Origin: JAGDZR01 sp049115695
GTDB taxonomy: Bacteria > Bacteroidota > Bacteroidia > Cytophagales > Cyclobacteriaceae
Direction: 5' to 3'
Assembly (NCBI GenBank): GCA_049115695.1
Contig: JAGDZR010000004.1
Span: 246,007-310,006, forward strand
DNA length: 64,000 nucleotides
The notes under the pieces: generated by a model
Seen by the model: the letters and a program-made list of their open reading frames with translations, nothing else
Databases searched by the model: none
What the model was told of the DNA's origin: nothing
Shown here: positions 19,014 to 29,191 of the stretch, piece after piece
Position numbering within the stretch: the stretch's first letter is position 1
How the letters are laid out: the number at the start of each line of letters is the position of its first letter
Translations under genes and position numbers: made by a program

Positions 19014-19053
19014 AACATAAAAAAATGCCTTGATCTCAGATCAAGGCATTTGG
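19014..19053 (-). terminator. Intrinsic terminator of the 59-residue ORF
   Basis: A perfect 13-bp stem (19023-19035 with 19039-19051) with a 3-nt loop, followed on the minus strand by seven T residues. It lies 25 nt after the stop of the small ORF at 19077-19256 and upstream of the arginine operon leader. Confidence 0.88.
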
Positions 19054-19076
19054 TATCAACAATAGCTCATCATTAA

Positions 19077-19256
19077 TCAGGAAGAGGCAAAGATCGAATC
19101 CCCAGCAATGGTCTTCTTTTTCATAGTAACACAGTCATCTTTCGATCCCATGTACAACACCCGACCTTCTTTGTTGGTAAGTGAATAGAGCCCAACAGAC
19201 TCCTTTTTGATTTTTAGTCCTGAATGATCACCCAGAACTTTCGATAAAATACTCAT
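19077..19256 (-). CDS. Small hypothetical protein (59 residues)
   Basis: Starts at ATG 19256 (MSILSKVLGDHSGLKIKKES); a longer in-frame start at 19280 adds eight hydrophobic residues and seems less likely. The body reads SVGLYSLTNKEGRVLYMGSK, a plausible small beta-rich fold. A strong terminator follows directly, which supports a real, independently transcribed gene. Family not recognised. Confidence 0.6.
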   Translation of the reverse strand: MSILSKVLGDHSGLKIKKESVGLYSLTNKEGRVLYMGSKDDCVTMKKKTIAGDSIFASS

Positions 19257-19280
19257 AAGCGTTAAGTATAAGTGGCACAA

Positions 19281-19669
19281 AAAATTACAATTCCACCCTT
19301 TTCAGGGATATTTTGTGCTGGCTGTGGTTTTCCGATTGGTGACGCTCTTAAGTGAGGTGCAAAAAAGGTTCCTTAGACCTCTTTCACGTGAAGTGAAGTT
19401 AATAAATCTTTTGTGAAAAATGAATTTAATAACGATCGTGCTTGCATTACAGCAATAATAGATCAAGCCTCTGTTCGTCAAATGACCTTTCCTTATTATT
19501 TTTGCGCCTCGATTTTAATGCTTATGCTCAATCTGAACTAATGCTAAAAGCTCTCTGGGGTCTTAGGCTTTACGATCAGGTGCAGCGCTCATAACTGTTA
19601 AAATTCTTTAGGAATTAGAAATAAACTACTCACTTTCTAGTCTGGCCTTAAACATTGAATAAAGCTATT
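19281..19669. other. Intergenic region, about 390 bp, with a probable promoter for acnB
   Basis: No gene seen. A Bacteroidota -7 element TATTTTTG (TA-TT-TTTG) lies at 19497-19504 on the plus strand, about 165 nt before the acnB ATG. The -33 position has TTC (19474-19476, 20-nt spacer) instead of TTG, so the promoter assignment is tentative. The leader downstream has no recognisable riboswitch. Confidence 0.4.
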
Positions 19670-22447
19670 ATGAATACTTATCACGATTACATCAAGGAGA
19701 TCGAAGAGCGCAAAAGCCAGGGCTTACATCCAAAGCCTATTGACGGTGGTCAATTATTAAGCGAAATCATCGACCAAATCAAAGATTTGAAAAATGAGCA
19801 TCGCAAGAACTCTCTTCAATTCTTTATTTACAATACTTTGCCAGGCACGACAAGTGCAGCTGGTGTTAAAGCTAAATTTCTAAAGGAAATCATTCTTGGT
19901 GAATCGGAAGTAGAAGAAATTACCACGGACTTTGCTTTTGAACTTCTATCTCACATGAAAGGTGGTCCTTCCATCGAAGTACTCCTGGATTTGGCGTTAG
20001 GTAATGATGCAACTATTGCAAAGCAGGCAGCCAATGTACTTAGGACACAGGTTTTCCTTTATGATGCAGATTATGATCGATTAAGGAAAGCATTTGAAAG
20101 TGGGGACACTGTAGCGAAGGAGCTATTGGAAAGCTATGCAAAAGCTGATTTTTTTACTGAATTACCGGAAGTAGAAGAAGAAATAGAGATTGTCACTTTT
20201 ATTGCTGGTGAAGGTGATATCTCAACTGACTTGTTATCTCCAGGCGCTGACGCACATTCAAGATCTGATCGCGAATTGCATGGTCAGTGCATTTTCGAGC
20301 ACAACAAGCAAATGCAAAATGAACTTTTGGCATTGAAGGATGCGCACCCGGACAAACGAGTGATGTTGATTGCGGAAAAAGGCACGATGGGTGTTGGTTC
20401 CTCGAGAATGTCAGGTGTAAACAATGTAGCCCTGTGGACCGGTAAGCCAGCTAGCCCATATGTTCCCTTTGTCAACATTGCACCGATTATCGCGGGTACC
20501 AATGGAATTTCCCCAATCTTCCTGACTACTGTAGGGGTAACGGGTGGCATTGGTATCGACTTAAAGAACTGGGTTAAGAAAAAGGATGCTGATGGAAATA
20601 CGTTAATTGATGCTGATGGCGAGCCAATATTAGAGCAAGCTTATTCAGTAGAAACTGGCACTGTATTGACCATCAACACGAAGAAGAAAAAACTGTTCAA
20701 GGGTGATGTGGAATTAATGGACATTTCGGCTTCATTAACACCACAAAAAGTTGAATTCATAAAAGCCGAAGGATCTTATGCGATTGTGTTTGGTAAAAAG
20801 CTTCAAACTTTTGCCGCACAAACGTTGGGAATAGAAGCACCTGCAGTATTTGCTCCATCCAAAGAAGTTTCTCACCAGGGACAAGGTCTTACTGCTGTTG
20901 AAAAAATCTTCAACAAAAATGCTGTAGGCACCACTCCAGGAAAAACTTTGCATGCCGGCTCGGATGTTCGTGTTGAAGTGAACATCGTAGGCTCTCAGGA
21001 TACTACTGGATTAATGACCTCTCAGGAATTAGAGTCCATGGCCGCAACGGTTATTTCGCCCATCGTAGATGGGGCTTACCAGTCTGGATGCCACACTGCT
21101 TCTGTATGGGATAAGAAAGCACAGGCGAACATCCCGAAACTGATGCAGTTTATGAATGATTTCGGGTTGATCACTGCTCGCGACCCGAAAGATAGCTATC
21201 ATGCCATGACCGATGTAATTCACAAGGTACTGAATGACATCACAGTAGACGACTGGGCCATCATCATAGGTGGAGACTCTCATACTCGAATGTCCAAAGG
21301 TGTCGCATTTGGAGCCGACTCTGGAACAGTGGCACTTGCATTGGCTACAGGAGAAGCATCCATGCCAATCCCTGAATCAGTGAAGGTGACATTCAAAGGC
21401 GAAATGAAGTCTTACATGGATTTTCGCGATGTAGTCCATGCTACTCAGTCACAAATGTTAAAGCAATTTGGTGGTGAAAATGTGTTTCAGGGAAGGGTTA
21501 TTGAAGTTCACATCGGTACACTTACCTCTGATCAGGCATTTACTTTCACTGACTGGACGGCCGAAATGAAGGCCAAAGCATCCATCTGTATTTCAGAAGA
21601 TGACACTTTGATTGAGTCTCTGGAGATTGCGAAAGGAAGAATCCAGATCATGATTGACAAAGGCATGGACAATAGCAACAAAGTGCTTCAGGGATTAATT
21701 GACATAGCGGATAAGCGAATCAATGAAATCAGATCAGGCGAAAAGCCTGCATTGACGCCAGATGCTAATGCTAAATATTATGCTGAGGTAGAAGTTGATC
21801 TAGATATCGTCGGAGAGCCAATGATTGCTGACCCTGACGTCAACAATGCTGATGTCTCGAAACGATATACCCACGACACCATTCGACCGCTTTCCTTCTA
21901 TGGTGGAGAGAAAAAAGTAGACCTTGGATTTGTAGGTTCGTGCATGGTGCACAAGGGTGACATGAAAATACTCGCCCAAATGTTGAAGAATGTTGAACAG
22001 CAAAAAGGGAAAGTCGAGTTTCAGGCTCCTCTTGTTGTTGCTCCTCCAACATACAATATCGTTGATGAATTGAAGGCTGAAGGAGATTGGGAAGTCTTGC
22101 AGAAATACTCAGGTTTTGAGTTTGATGACAATGATCCAAAAGCTGCGGCACGAACCAAATATGAAAAAATGTTGTACCTGGAGCGTCCCGGATGTAACCT
22201 ATGCATGGGCAACCAGGAAAAAGCAGAACCAGGAGACACTGTCATGGCCACTTCTACCAGATTGTTCAAAGGTAGAGTTGTGAAAGATTCAGATGAGAAA
22301 AAAGGTGAGTCACTGCTGTCATCAACACCTGTCGTCGTGCTTTCAACCATACTGGGTCGAACACCAAACATGGAAGAATATGAAGCTGCTGTAGAGGGAA
22401 TAGACTTAACTAAGTTTAAACCTTCCAGCAAACAGTTAGTGAGATAG
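19670..22447 (+). CDS. acnB: Aconitate hydratase B (bifunctional aconitase/2-methylisocitrate dehydratase)
   Basis: 925 residues from ATG at 19670 (MNTYHDYIKEIEERKSQGLH); a TTG five codons upstream is also open. It isomerises citrate to isocitrate in the TCA cycle. The N-terminus matches the AcnB helical domain (EERKSQGLHPKPIDGGQLL), followed by the swivel domain (GTMGVGSSRMSGVNNVALW) and the catalytic core. The three [4Fe-4S] cysteines are the Cys of GFVGSCMVHKG and the two of PGCNLCMGNQ. The length is slightly above that of E. coli AcnB. acnA follows after a terminator. Confidence 0.96.
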   Translation: MNTYHDYIKEIEERKSQGLHPKPIDGGQLLSEIIDQIKDLKNEHRKNSLQFFIYNTLPGTTSAAGVKAKFLKEIILGESEVEEITTDFAFELLSHMKGGPSIEVLLDLALGNDATIAKQAANVLRTQVFLYDADYDRLRKAFESGDTVAKELLESYAKADFFTELPEVEEEIEIVTFIAGEGDISTDLLSPGADAHSRSDRELHGQCIFEHNKQMQNELLALKDAHPDKRVMLIAEKGTMGVGSSRMSGVNNVALWTGKPASPYVPFVNIAPIIAGTNGISPIFLTTVGVTGGIGIDLKNWVKKKDADGNTLIDADGEPILEQAYSVETGTVLTINTKKKKLFKGDVELMDISASLTPQKVEFIKAEGSYAIVFGKKLQTFAAQTLGIEAPAVFAPSKEVSHQGQGLTAVEKIFNKNAVGTTPGKTLHAGSDVRVEVNIVGSQDTTGLMTSQELESMAATVISPIVDGAYQSGCHTASVWDKKAQANIPKLMQFMNDFGLITARDPKDSYHAMTDVIHKVLNDITVDDWAIIIGGDSHTRMSKGVAFGADSGTVALALATGEASMPIPESVKVTFKGEMKSYMDFRDVVHATQSQMLKQFGGENVFQGRVIEVHIGTLTSDQAFTFTDWTAEMKAKASICISEDDTLIESLEIAKGRIQIMIDKGMDNSNKVLQGLIDIADKRINEIRSGEKPALTPDANAKYYAEVEVDLDIVGEPMIADPDVNNADVSKRYTHDTIRPLSFYGGEKKVDLGFVGSCMVHKGDMKILAQMLKNVEQQKGKVEFQAPLVVAPPTYNIVDELKAEGDWEVLQKYSGFEFDDNDPKAAARTKYEKMLYLERPGCNLCMGNQEKAEPGDTVMATSTRLFKGRVVKDSDEKKGESLLSSTPVVVLSTILGRTPNMEEYEAAVEGIDLTKFKPSSKQLVR

Positions 22448-22466
22448 TCAAATCTCGAATCCTAAT

Positions 22467-22502
22467 GAAAAGCCCATTCTGAGTGATCAGGTGGGCTTTT
22501 CT
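22467..22502 (+). terminator. Intrinsic terminator after acnB
   Basis: Stem AAAAGCCCA (22468-22476) with TGGGCTTTT (22492-22500), 15-nt loop, ending in a T-run. It separates acnB from acnA, so the two aconitases are probably separate transcripts or partly coupled by read-through. Confidence 0.78.
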
Positions 22503-22615
22503 ATTCCCAACCTTTCTCATCAACGACAATCAATTCTGTCATATTTCCGGGACATCACAGAACTAAAAAGATCAACAATGGTGTTTATCTTTAACTATTG
22601 CTAAAGCGCTACTCT

Positions 22616-25270
22616 ATGCCACAAGACATTCTCGGAATCGAAAAACAATTGCCATCCCAACTTGGTAGTCATAAATATTTCAGCCTTTTCGACCTTTCTA
22701 AAAAGGAATCAGTAGTTAACCGACTCCCCTACGCGATTAGGATACTTCTGGAAAATGTCATTAGAAATTATGATGGTTTCGCCGTAACAGAAGAACACAT
22801 TAATACAGTTTTGAACTGGAAAGATACAGCTGGGGTGAAGGATATACCCTACTCGCCAGCGCGCGTGCTGATGCAGGATTTCACTGGTGTACCTGCTGTA
22901 GTGGATATTGCGTCCATTCGCTCTGAGGTGGCCAGAAAAGGAAAAGACACTAGCAAGACCAATCCAATTGTACCCGCAGACATGGTCATTGACCATTCTG
23001 TTATGGTTGAATATTTTGGAACACCAAATTCATATCAGCAGAATGTTGACCTTGAATACCAGAGAAATGAAGAAAGGTATAAACTGCTCAAGTGGGCACA
23101 GCAGGGCTTTGACAACTTCAGTGTTGTCCCTCCAGGAATGGGAATTTGCCATCAGGTAAACCTAGAATACCTTGCCAAAGGTGTCATCGAAAGAGATGGC
23201 TATTTATTCCCTGATACACTCGTTGGTACAGATTCACATACGCCGATGGTAAATGGGATTGGTGTCCTTGGTTGGGGCGTAGGAGGTATTGAAGCCGAAG
23301 CAGCCATGCTTGGTCAACCTATTTACATGATCCTACCTCAGGTGATTGGCCTCAGAATAACCGGCAAGATGAGGGAAGGCACTACTTCCACCGATTTGGT
23401 CCTGACCATCACGCGATTGCTGCGTGATTATGGCGTGGTTGGAAAAATTGTAGAGGTTTTCGGGCCAGGACTTGCAAATCTTGCCGTGACGGATCGAGCT
23501 ACCATATCCAATATGTCACCTGAATTCGGCTGTACGGATACTCATTGGCCCATTGATACTCAAACGCTTGATTACATGGCTAAAACAAACCGTCCTGAAG
23601 CGCATATTGACATGGTCGAAGCTTACGCTAAGGCTAACCTCCTCTGGAGAGATGATCAGGCTGCAATTGAATACACAGATGTAATTGAACTTGATCTTGA
23701 TACGGTTGAACCAACAATCTCAGGGCCCAAGCGACCACAGGACAAGATACTCCTAAGAGATGCCAAAAATCAGATGAAAAATCTACTCGACGAATACCGC
23801 TCAAAAAGGAAGAGTATTGAGGTGAGCACAAAGGATCATGGTGATTTCATCCTGGATGAAGCTTCCGTAGTGATTGCTGCGATTACATCTTGCACAAATA
23901 CCTCCAATCCAAGCGTAATGTTGGGGGCCGGATTGGTTGCTAAGAAAGCATTGGAAAAAGGCTTGCAAGTCAAGCCATGGGTGAAAACGTCATTGGCCCC
24001 TGGATCCAGAGTCGTGACCGAGTACTTGGAGAAATCAAAACTACTGACCGACCTAGAGGCATTAAAGTTCTATGTGGTGGGATATGGCTGTACCACCTGT
24101 ATTGGAAATTCCGGAGATATGATTCCCGAGGTACAACAAGCTGTCATTGACAATAATATGATTGTTTGCTCTTCTCTATCCGGGAACAGGAATTTTGAAG
24201 CTCGCATTCACCCTAACATCAAAATGAACTTCCTCGCTTCTCCTATGCTGGTAGTAGCCTACGCTATTGCAGGCACAATGGACTTTGATATGAACAATGA
24301 CGAGTTGGGCAAAGATCAAAATGGTAATCCCGTCTACCTGAGAGATATCTGGCCCTCTCAAGCTGAAATTAATGAGGTAATGTCCAAGGTGGTCACGCCG
24401 GCAGACTATGCCAAAACTTACGCTACAGTATTTGATGGAGATGAAACATGGCGTGCCCTGGATGCCCCCTCCGGACAGATCTATGACTGGGACGATCAAT
24501 CTACATACATTCAGGAGGCACCATTTTTTAAGAATATTTCTGAGGATGTTGATGAACCAACCGACATCAAAGGAGCAAAAGTACTCTTGCAATTGGGCGA
24601 CATGATCACGACAGATCACATCTCTCCCGCAGGTAAATTTCAGCCGGAACACCCAGCAGGCGAATACCTGATCGAGAACGGAGTTGCTCAGCGCAACTTC
24701 AATTCTTATGGGTCAAGAAGAGGTAATCACGAAGTGATGATGAGGGGTACATTCGCCAATGTCCGGATCAAAAACAAACTGGCTTCCCGGGAAGGAGGTT
24801 ACACAATCCACCATCCATCCGGAGAAGAAATGTCAGTATTCGATGCATCTATGAAGTATCATAGTAAAGGAACTCCTTTAATTGTAATTGGAGGAAAAGA
24901 GTATGGATCAGGATCGTCAAGAGACTGGGCTGCAAAAGGTACCAAATTATTGGGAGTGAAGGCTGTCCTTACCGAAAGTTATGAGCGCATCCATCGTTCC
25001 AATCTAGTAGGCATGGGCGTGTTGCCGATGGTATTTATGGATGGTGAAAATCAGGAATCATTAGGGCTCACTGGAGATGAGACCTATGACATTTCCGGAC
25101 TTTCTTCTGACTTGACTGCAGGTAAAATAGTAAATGTAACTGCGACAACTGCAGATGGATCAGTTACCTCTTTTCAGTCCAAATTAAGACTAGACTCAAG
25201 TGTAGATGTTGAATACTACAAACATGGTGGTATACTAAATTATGTATTGAGGAATTTCCTGAAAAATTAA
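22616..25270 (+). CDS. acnA: Aconitate hydratase A
   Basis: 884 residues from ATG at 22616 (MPQDILGIEKQLPSQLGSH); a TTG six codons upstream is also open. AcnA/IRP-type aconitase: ARVLMQDFTGVPAVVD, LVGTDSHTPMVNGIGVLGWG, the Fe-S cysteine in ITSCTNTSNPSVM and two more in GYGCTTCIGNSGD, and the C-terminal swivel domain with KEYGSGSSRDWAAKG. It performs the same reaction as AcnB; AcnA forms are usually more stable to oxidation and iron loss. Direct neighbourhood of both types is unusual. Confidence 0.96.
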   Translation: MPQDILGIEKQLPSQLGSHKYFSLFDLSKKESVVNRLPYAIRILLENVIRNYDGFAVTEEHINTVLNWKDTAGVKDIPYSPARVLMQDFTGVPAVVDIASIRSEVARKGKDTSKTNPIVPADMVIDHSVMVEYFGTPNSYQQNVDLEYQRNEERYKLLKWAQQGFDNFSVVPPGMGICHQVNLEYLAKGVIERDGYLFPDTLVGTDSHTPMVNGIGVLGWGVGGIEAEAAMLGQPIYMILPQVIGLRITGKMREGTTSTDLVLTITRLLRDYGVVGKIVEVFGPGLANLAVTDRATISNMSPEFGCTDTHWPIDTQTLDYMAKTNRPEAHIDMVEAYAKANLLWRDDQAAIEYTDVIELDLDTVEPTISGPKRPQDKILLRDAKNQMKNLLDEYRSKRKSIEVSTKDHGDFILDEASVVIAAITSCTNTSNPSVMLGAGLVAKKALEKGLQVKPWVKTSLAPGSRVVTEYLEKSKLLTDLEALKFYVVGYGCTTCIGNSGDMIPEVQQAVIDNNMIVCSSLSGNRNFEARIHPNIKMNFLASPMLVVAYAIAGTMDFDMNNDELGKDQNGNPVYLRDIWPSQAEINEVMSKVVTPADYAKTYATVFDGDETWRALDAPSGQIYDWDDQSTYIQEAPFFKNISEDVDEPTDIKGAKVLLQLGDMITTDHISPAGKFQPEHPAGEYLIENGVAQRNFNSYGSRRGNHEVMMRGTFANVRIKNKLASREGGYTIHHPSGEEMSVFDASMKYHSKGTPLIVIGGKEYGSGSSRDWAAKGTKLLGVKAVLTESYERIHRSNLVGMGVLPMVFMDGENQESLGLTGDETYDISGLSSDLTAGKIVNVTATTADGSVTSFQSKLRLDSSVDVEYYKHGGILNYVLRNFLKN

Positions 25271-25298
25271 AAAAACACATGCGCCCGCAAATTTTAAG

Positions 25299-25324
25299 AG
25301 TTCCAGATGGAGCTGTTTTTTATT
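25299..25324 (+). terminator. Intrinsic terminator after acnA
   Basis: Six-bp stem AGTTCC (25299-25304) with GGAGCT (25309-25314), one G-U pair, loop AGAT, followed by GTTTTTTATT. It lies 29 nt after the acnA stop. Confidence 0.65.
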
Positions 25325-25500
25325 GCTTCCTACTCAGTCCCCTTGATTCCCTAACCACACAATATAATTCCTACTGAACGGATTATTGACTAGCCCAAAC
25401 CCCAGGGTTTATTATTAAAATCATAGTTTGGCATATTGCATAGTAACTAGTCATGGAGTTTGGTGCTCAAATAGCAAGAACTCTTTAAAAATCAATCAGA

Positions 25501-27438
25501 ATGCATCAAATGAATACAGGTATTCGTCACACCTTTTTCGCTCTTGGTCTTTTATTGATTACCAACCTTACAGCTCAGGAACTTCAATTATCCAAAGCTG
25601 ACTCTGGGGTGATCATTCAAAATCTGGAAAAATATGAACTTCTCAAATCAGAAAAAGATTACCGAGGAGCATCTGGAGCTATCAACGAAGTAGCTTTCAC
25701 TTACTGGAATAACAATCATTTTCAAAAAGCAATAAAATACTACGAGACCAGCCTCGAACTCAACCAAAGGGTTGCAAACGAAAATGGTATAACCATGATC
25801 AACAACAACCTTGGGATGTTATACGCCGATGTTGGGTTGTATGGCTTGTCACTAGATTATTTCACAAAAACACTGGCAGCACGAAAGGCGAACAAGGAGA
25901 CAGACGGTATCATTTCGGCTCAAATCAATATGTCATTGGTGCTGAATAAGCTGAGACGCTACGATGACGCTATTGAACAACTTACAGAAGCGCTTGACCT
26001 ATCAAGAGAGCGCCAGGATTTGGAGCAAATGAGAAGTGTCTATGGCATGCTGTCAGAGACATTTGAGAAAAAAGGCGACATGGACAACTCCATGAAATAC
26101 TTTGAACTCTATCGATCATTTCATGAGGAAGTACAGCGACAGGAAATCCAGAAAGTCGAAACTGAGCTCTTAAGGGAAAAATATGCGAAAGAAAAAATTG
26201 CCGCTCAAAACGCCGTACAGGAAAATGAACTACTCAAACAGGAACTTGAGCTATTTCGAAAAGATCAGATAATTGTCGAAAAGGATTCAGTAAATCAATC
26301 CCTATACACTAACCTTTCGAGAAGTGAAATGGCCAATGAACTGCTCAAAAGAGATGCAGAAGTATCCGAATTGGAGATGCAGGCTAAGGAACAGGAAAAT
26401 GCTACCCTGGCATCCGAAAAAGCATACTTTAGGAATTTGATGATCATTACCATCATCACAGCCCTTTTAATCACAACGCTGATCTCTATCATGATTATCC
26501 GTGCCAAGCGACACAATAAAGTACTGCAGGAAAAGAATGATGCGATACAAAAAAAGAACGAAGCAATAGAGAGACAAAAAGAGGAGCTCAGAGCTGCCAA
26601 TATTCAATTAGTTGCTACGAATGAGCATCTGATGAAGACTTTAAGTGAGCTTGAAGAAACCAAAGACAGATTAATTCTTTCAGGAAAGATGGCTTCACTT
26701 GGTGCCTTTACAGCCGGTATTGCGCATGAGGTAAACAACTCCATCAACTATGTCGCAGGTTCAGCTGAAATGCTTTGCAGAATTCTAGACGATGATAAGG
26801 AATTATTGAGAGGCACACTTGATTCAGAAGATGTAGAACTCATTGATGATTTAAAATCAACTATCAAATTAGGTGTTAACAAAACGAACAACCTTTTTAA
26901 GAAACTGAGGAATAGCGAACAGTATGGTACCTCTTATATCCCTATGGATGTAGGACGAGAACTACGAGAATGCATTAAAGTCATTCAGACAAAATCTGAG
27001 GAGCGTAATGTCAAGCTCATTACTGAAGGCCCAAAAAGCCTTCCTATAGAAGCCAACAAGGAAATGATTCATCAGACCTTTATCAATCTCCTTGATAATG
27101 CAATTGACGCGAGTCCTTCCGGTAGTGAAATCAAAACAACGATTCAAAAGGCCGAAGACCGAATTGAAATCAGAATTTCTGACCAGGGATCTGGCATTTC
27201 TGAAGAGCATTTGAGTAAAATATTTGACCCCTTTTTCACAACCAAACAAGCTGGAGATGGATCCGGTCTGGGATTGTACATGGTGTATGGCTACATCACC
27301 AAGCACAAGGGGGTAATTGATGTTAAGAGCAATGCTGATGGCACTACATTTATCATCACGCTCCCTGAAATACAACGTACCGAAAGTGACTTGCAAGTTG
27401 AGACTAATCTTGCCTCACTGGAACCTCTACTGAATTAA
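25501..27438 (+). CDS. Sensor histidine kinase with N-terminal TPR domain
   Basis: 645 residues. A signal peptide (to about residue 22, ...TNLTAQ) is followed by TPR repeats (about 40-210; e.g. NNHFQKAIKYYETSLELNQ and LSLDYFTKTLAARKA), a coiled coil (about 215-310), one membrane helix (about 318-338), a second coiled coil (about 345-395), then the kinase. The H-box AFTAGIAHEVNNSINYV has the phospho-acceptor His409, and the ATPase domain shows the N-box NLLDNAIDASPSG, DQGSGISEEH and DGSGLGLYMVYGY. The periplasmic TPR region probably senses a protein or peptide partner. No response regulator is adjacent. The Ig-like protein 20 nt downstream is probably co-transcribed. Confidence 0.92.
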   Translation: MHQMNTGIRHTFFALGLLLITNLTAQELQLSKADSGVIIQNLEKYELLKSEKDYRGASGAINEVAFTYWNNNHFQKAIKYYETSLELNQRVANENGITMINNNLGMLYADVGLYGLSLDYFTKTLAARKANKETDGIISAQINMSLVLNKLRRYDDAIEQLTEALDLSRERQDLEQMRSVYGMLSETFEKKGDMDNSMKYFELYRSFHEEVQRQEIQKVETELLREKYAKEKIAAQNAVQENELLKQELELFRKDQIIVEKDSVNQSLYTNLSRSEMANELLKRDAEVSELEMQAKEQENATLASEKAYFRNLMIITIITALLITTLISIMIIRAKRHNKVLQEKNDAIQKKNEAIERQKEELRAANIQLVATNEHLMKTLSELEETKDRLILSGKMASLGAFTAGIAHEVNNSINYVAGSAEMLCRILDDDKELLRGTLDSEDVELIDDLKSTIKLGVNKTNNLFKKLRNSEQYGTSYIPMDVGRELRECIKVIQTKSEERNVKLITEGPKSLPIEANKEMIHQTFINLLDNAIDASPSGSEIKTTIQKAEDRIEIRISDQGSGISEEHLSKIFDPFFTTKQAGDGSGLGLYMVYGYITKHKGVIDVKSNADGTTFIITLPEIQRTESDLQVETNLASLEPLLN

Positions 27439-27458
27439 TCTACCTAACAACACCAACC

Positions 27459-29189
27459 ATGAAACATTTTCTGTTCACCATCCTAATTTTAATTTCGGGT
27501 AGTCTGCTTGCTCAGCCATCCCATTATGTTGACAGTGCTGGTCACCTTTATTGGAATAAAAACGCACCCGTATACCTATTCATATCAGACAATCCAGAAG
27601 GGTCTGATTCACAAAGGTTAACAAGTGAGAGGTCTCAAAAATATGCGGATCCGCTATACCTGGACACTGAAGGCATCAACTTTATTCGTACCCGGAATGC
27701 TGTTGACCCTGAGACAAAAGAAGTAATGCTTGGAACAGAGGTGATGTTTGAGATCTATGCAGATGGAATTGCACCAAAGACAAGAATTGAATACGACAAT
27801 AAGGTTTCATACAAAGACAATGACGGGACGCAGTATTATAAAGCAGGGCTTACCATTGACATTACTGCAACGGACAATCTTTCCGGAATTGAGAAGGTTA
27901 GCTATGGTTTAAACGGCGATTCACCTTCGAATTTCACCGAGACTATTCAATTTGGCACATCAGGAATATATACACTCAAATACAGCAGTATCGATAAAGT
28001 TGGAAACAAAGAAGACATTCAGGAAATACGATTCGCCGTAGACATGTCAGCTCCAGTTAGTGACCTGACAATTAACGGCATTACAGAAGATAATATCGTT
28101 GGGGTCAACTCCAAAGCCTATATCGAGGCTTTCGATTCATTAGCAGGCACCAGGATGGTTTACTACAAATTCGACAGTGGATCATATGTCAACTATGATG
28201 GCAAAATACTTCCCCTTGACAGGTTAACTGAAGGAAATCACACAATCACCTATTATGCAATTGACAATGTGACCAACGAAGAGGTACCTAAAACCTTTGA
28301 ATTCTATTTGGACAAATCTGCGCCAATCATGGTTGCAGATGTACTGGGCGATAGGTTTATTGTGGGGGATGAGATCTACTTCTCCGGTAGAACCAAACTC
28401 AAACTAACAGCTGTTGACAACAAGGTGGGTGTCAAGGAGATCATGTACTCGATCGACAATGAGGAATTTCAACCATACACTGATCCGATCTATTTACCAA
28501 GCATTTCCGGCTTGCACAATATCCGATTCTACTCGATGGACAAGTTGGGTAACTCAACCCAGGATTCCCGAAAATCAAGATTTCTAGGTGAAGGTGGTTA
28601 CGAAGAATTCAAGCACAATGTGAGTAAGGTATACGTTGATTTGACCGGACCTCAAATAGATTATAAAGTAGGTGACAACTCCTTTGTAAGAAATGACACA
28701 CTTTATATTGGTCCTAGCACTAAAATAGAACTAGGAGGAGAAGATGGTGAATCGGGGTTCAGAGAAGTGAGCTATTCACTCAACGATGAGATTGGAGAAA
28801 CACCCTATGTAGAAGCCTTTACACTTTCAGCCAAAGGACACAATACACTACATATTTACGGTTATGATAATGTGAACAACCGCAATGTCAGCAAACTTCC
28901 CTTTTATCAAGACAATGACGGCCCTGAAATAGCGGTTACCTTTAGTATTGGCGCATCAGGTAATGTAGGCGGTGTTCCAGCCTTTTCGAATCGAATGGAT
29001 GTATATCTATCAGCCACAGATAAAACCTCTGGTATCAAAGACCTTAAATATTCACTAGATGGTGGACCTATCCGAAATTATGCGGGCAAAATCTCTAATT
29101 TGACAATGGGCGAGCACACCATCAAGGTATTTGCAACTGACTATCTGCTAAACAAAGGCGAAAGCGAAGAAACATTTGTGATTCAATAA
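27459..29189 (+). CDS. Secreted protein with tandem Ig-like (OmpL47-type) repeats
   Basis: 576 residues with a Sec signal (MKHFLFTILILISGSLLAQ). From about residue 115 to the end it has about five repeats of roughly 85-95 residues, each with the pattern D..SGI..I.YSLDG....Y...I.....G.HTI...A.D..GN: for example ATDNLSGIEKVSYGLNG, AVDNKVGVKEIMYSID, GEDGESGFREVSYSLND and ATDKTSGIKDLKYSLDG. This is the OmpL47-like/chitobiase-C-like Ig fold used in surface and adhesive proteins. It lies 20 nt behind the TPR histidine kinase and may be its ligand or sensory partner. No T9SS C-terminal sorting domain was recognised. Confidence 0.82.
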   Translation: MKHFLFTILILISGSLLAQPSHYVDSAGHLYWNKNAPVYLFISDNPEGSDSQRLTSERSQKYADPLYLDTEGINFIRTRNAVDPETKEVMLGTEVMFEIYADGIAPKTRIEYDNKVSYKDNDGTQYYKAGLTIDITATDNLSGIEKVSYGLNGDSPSNFTETIQFGTSGIYTLKYSSIDKVGNKEDIQEIRFAVDMSAPVSDLTINGITEDNIVGVNSKAYIEAFDSLAGTRMVYYKFDSGSYVNYDGKILPLDRLTEGNHTITYYAIDNVTNEEVPKTFEFYLDKSAPIMVADVLGDRFIVGDEIYFSGRTKLKLTAVDNKVGVKEIMYSIDNEEFQPYTDPIYLPSISGLHNIRFYSMDKLGNSTQDSRKSRFLGEGGYEEFKHNVSKVYVDLTGPQIDYKVGDNSFVRNDTLYIGPSTKIELGGEDGESGFREVSYSLNDEIGETPYVEAFTLSAKGHNTLHIYGYDNVNNRNVSKLPFYQDNDGPEIAVTFSIGASGNVGGVPAFSNRMDVYLSATDKTSGIKDLKYSLDGGPIRNYAGKISNLTMGEHTIKVFATDYLLNKGESEETFVIQ

Positions 29190-29191
29190 GT

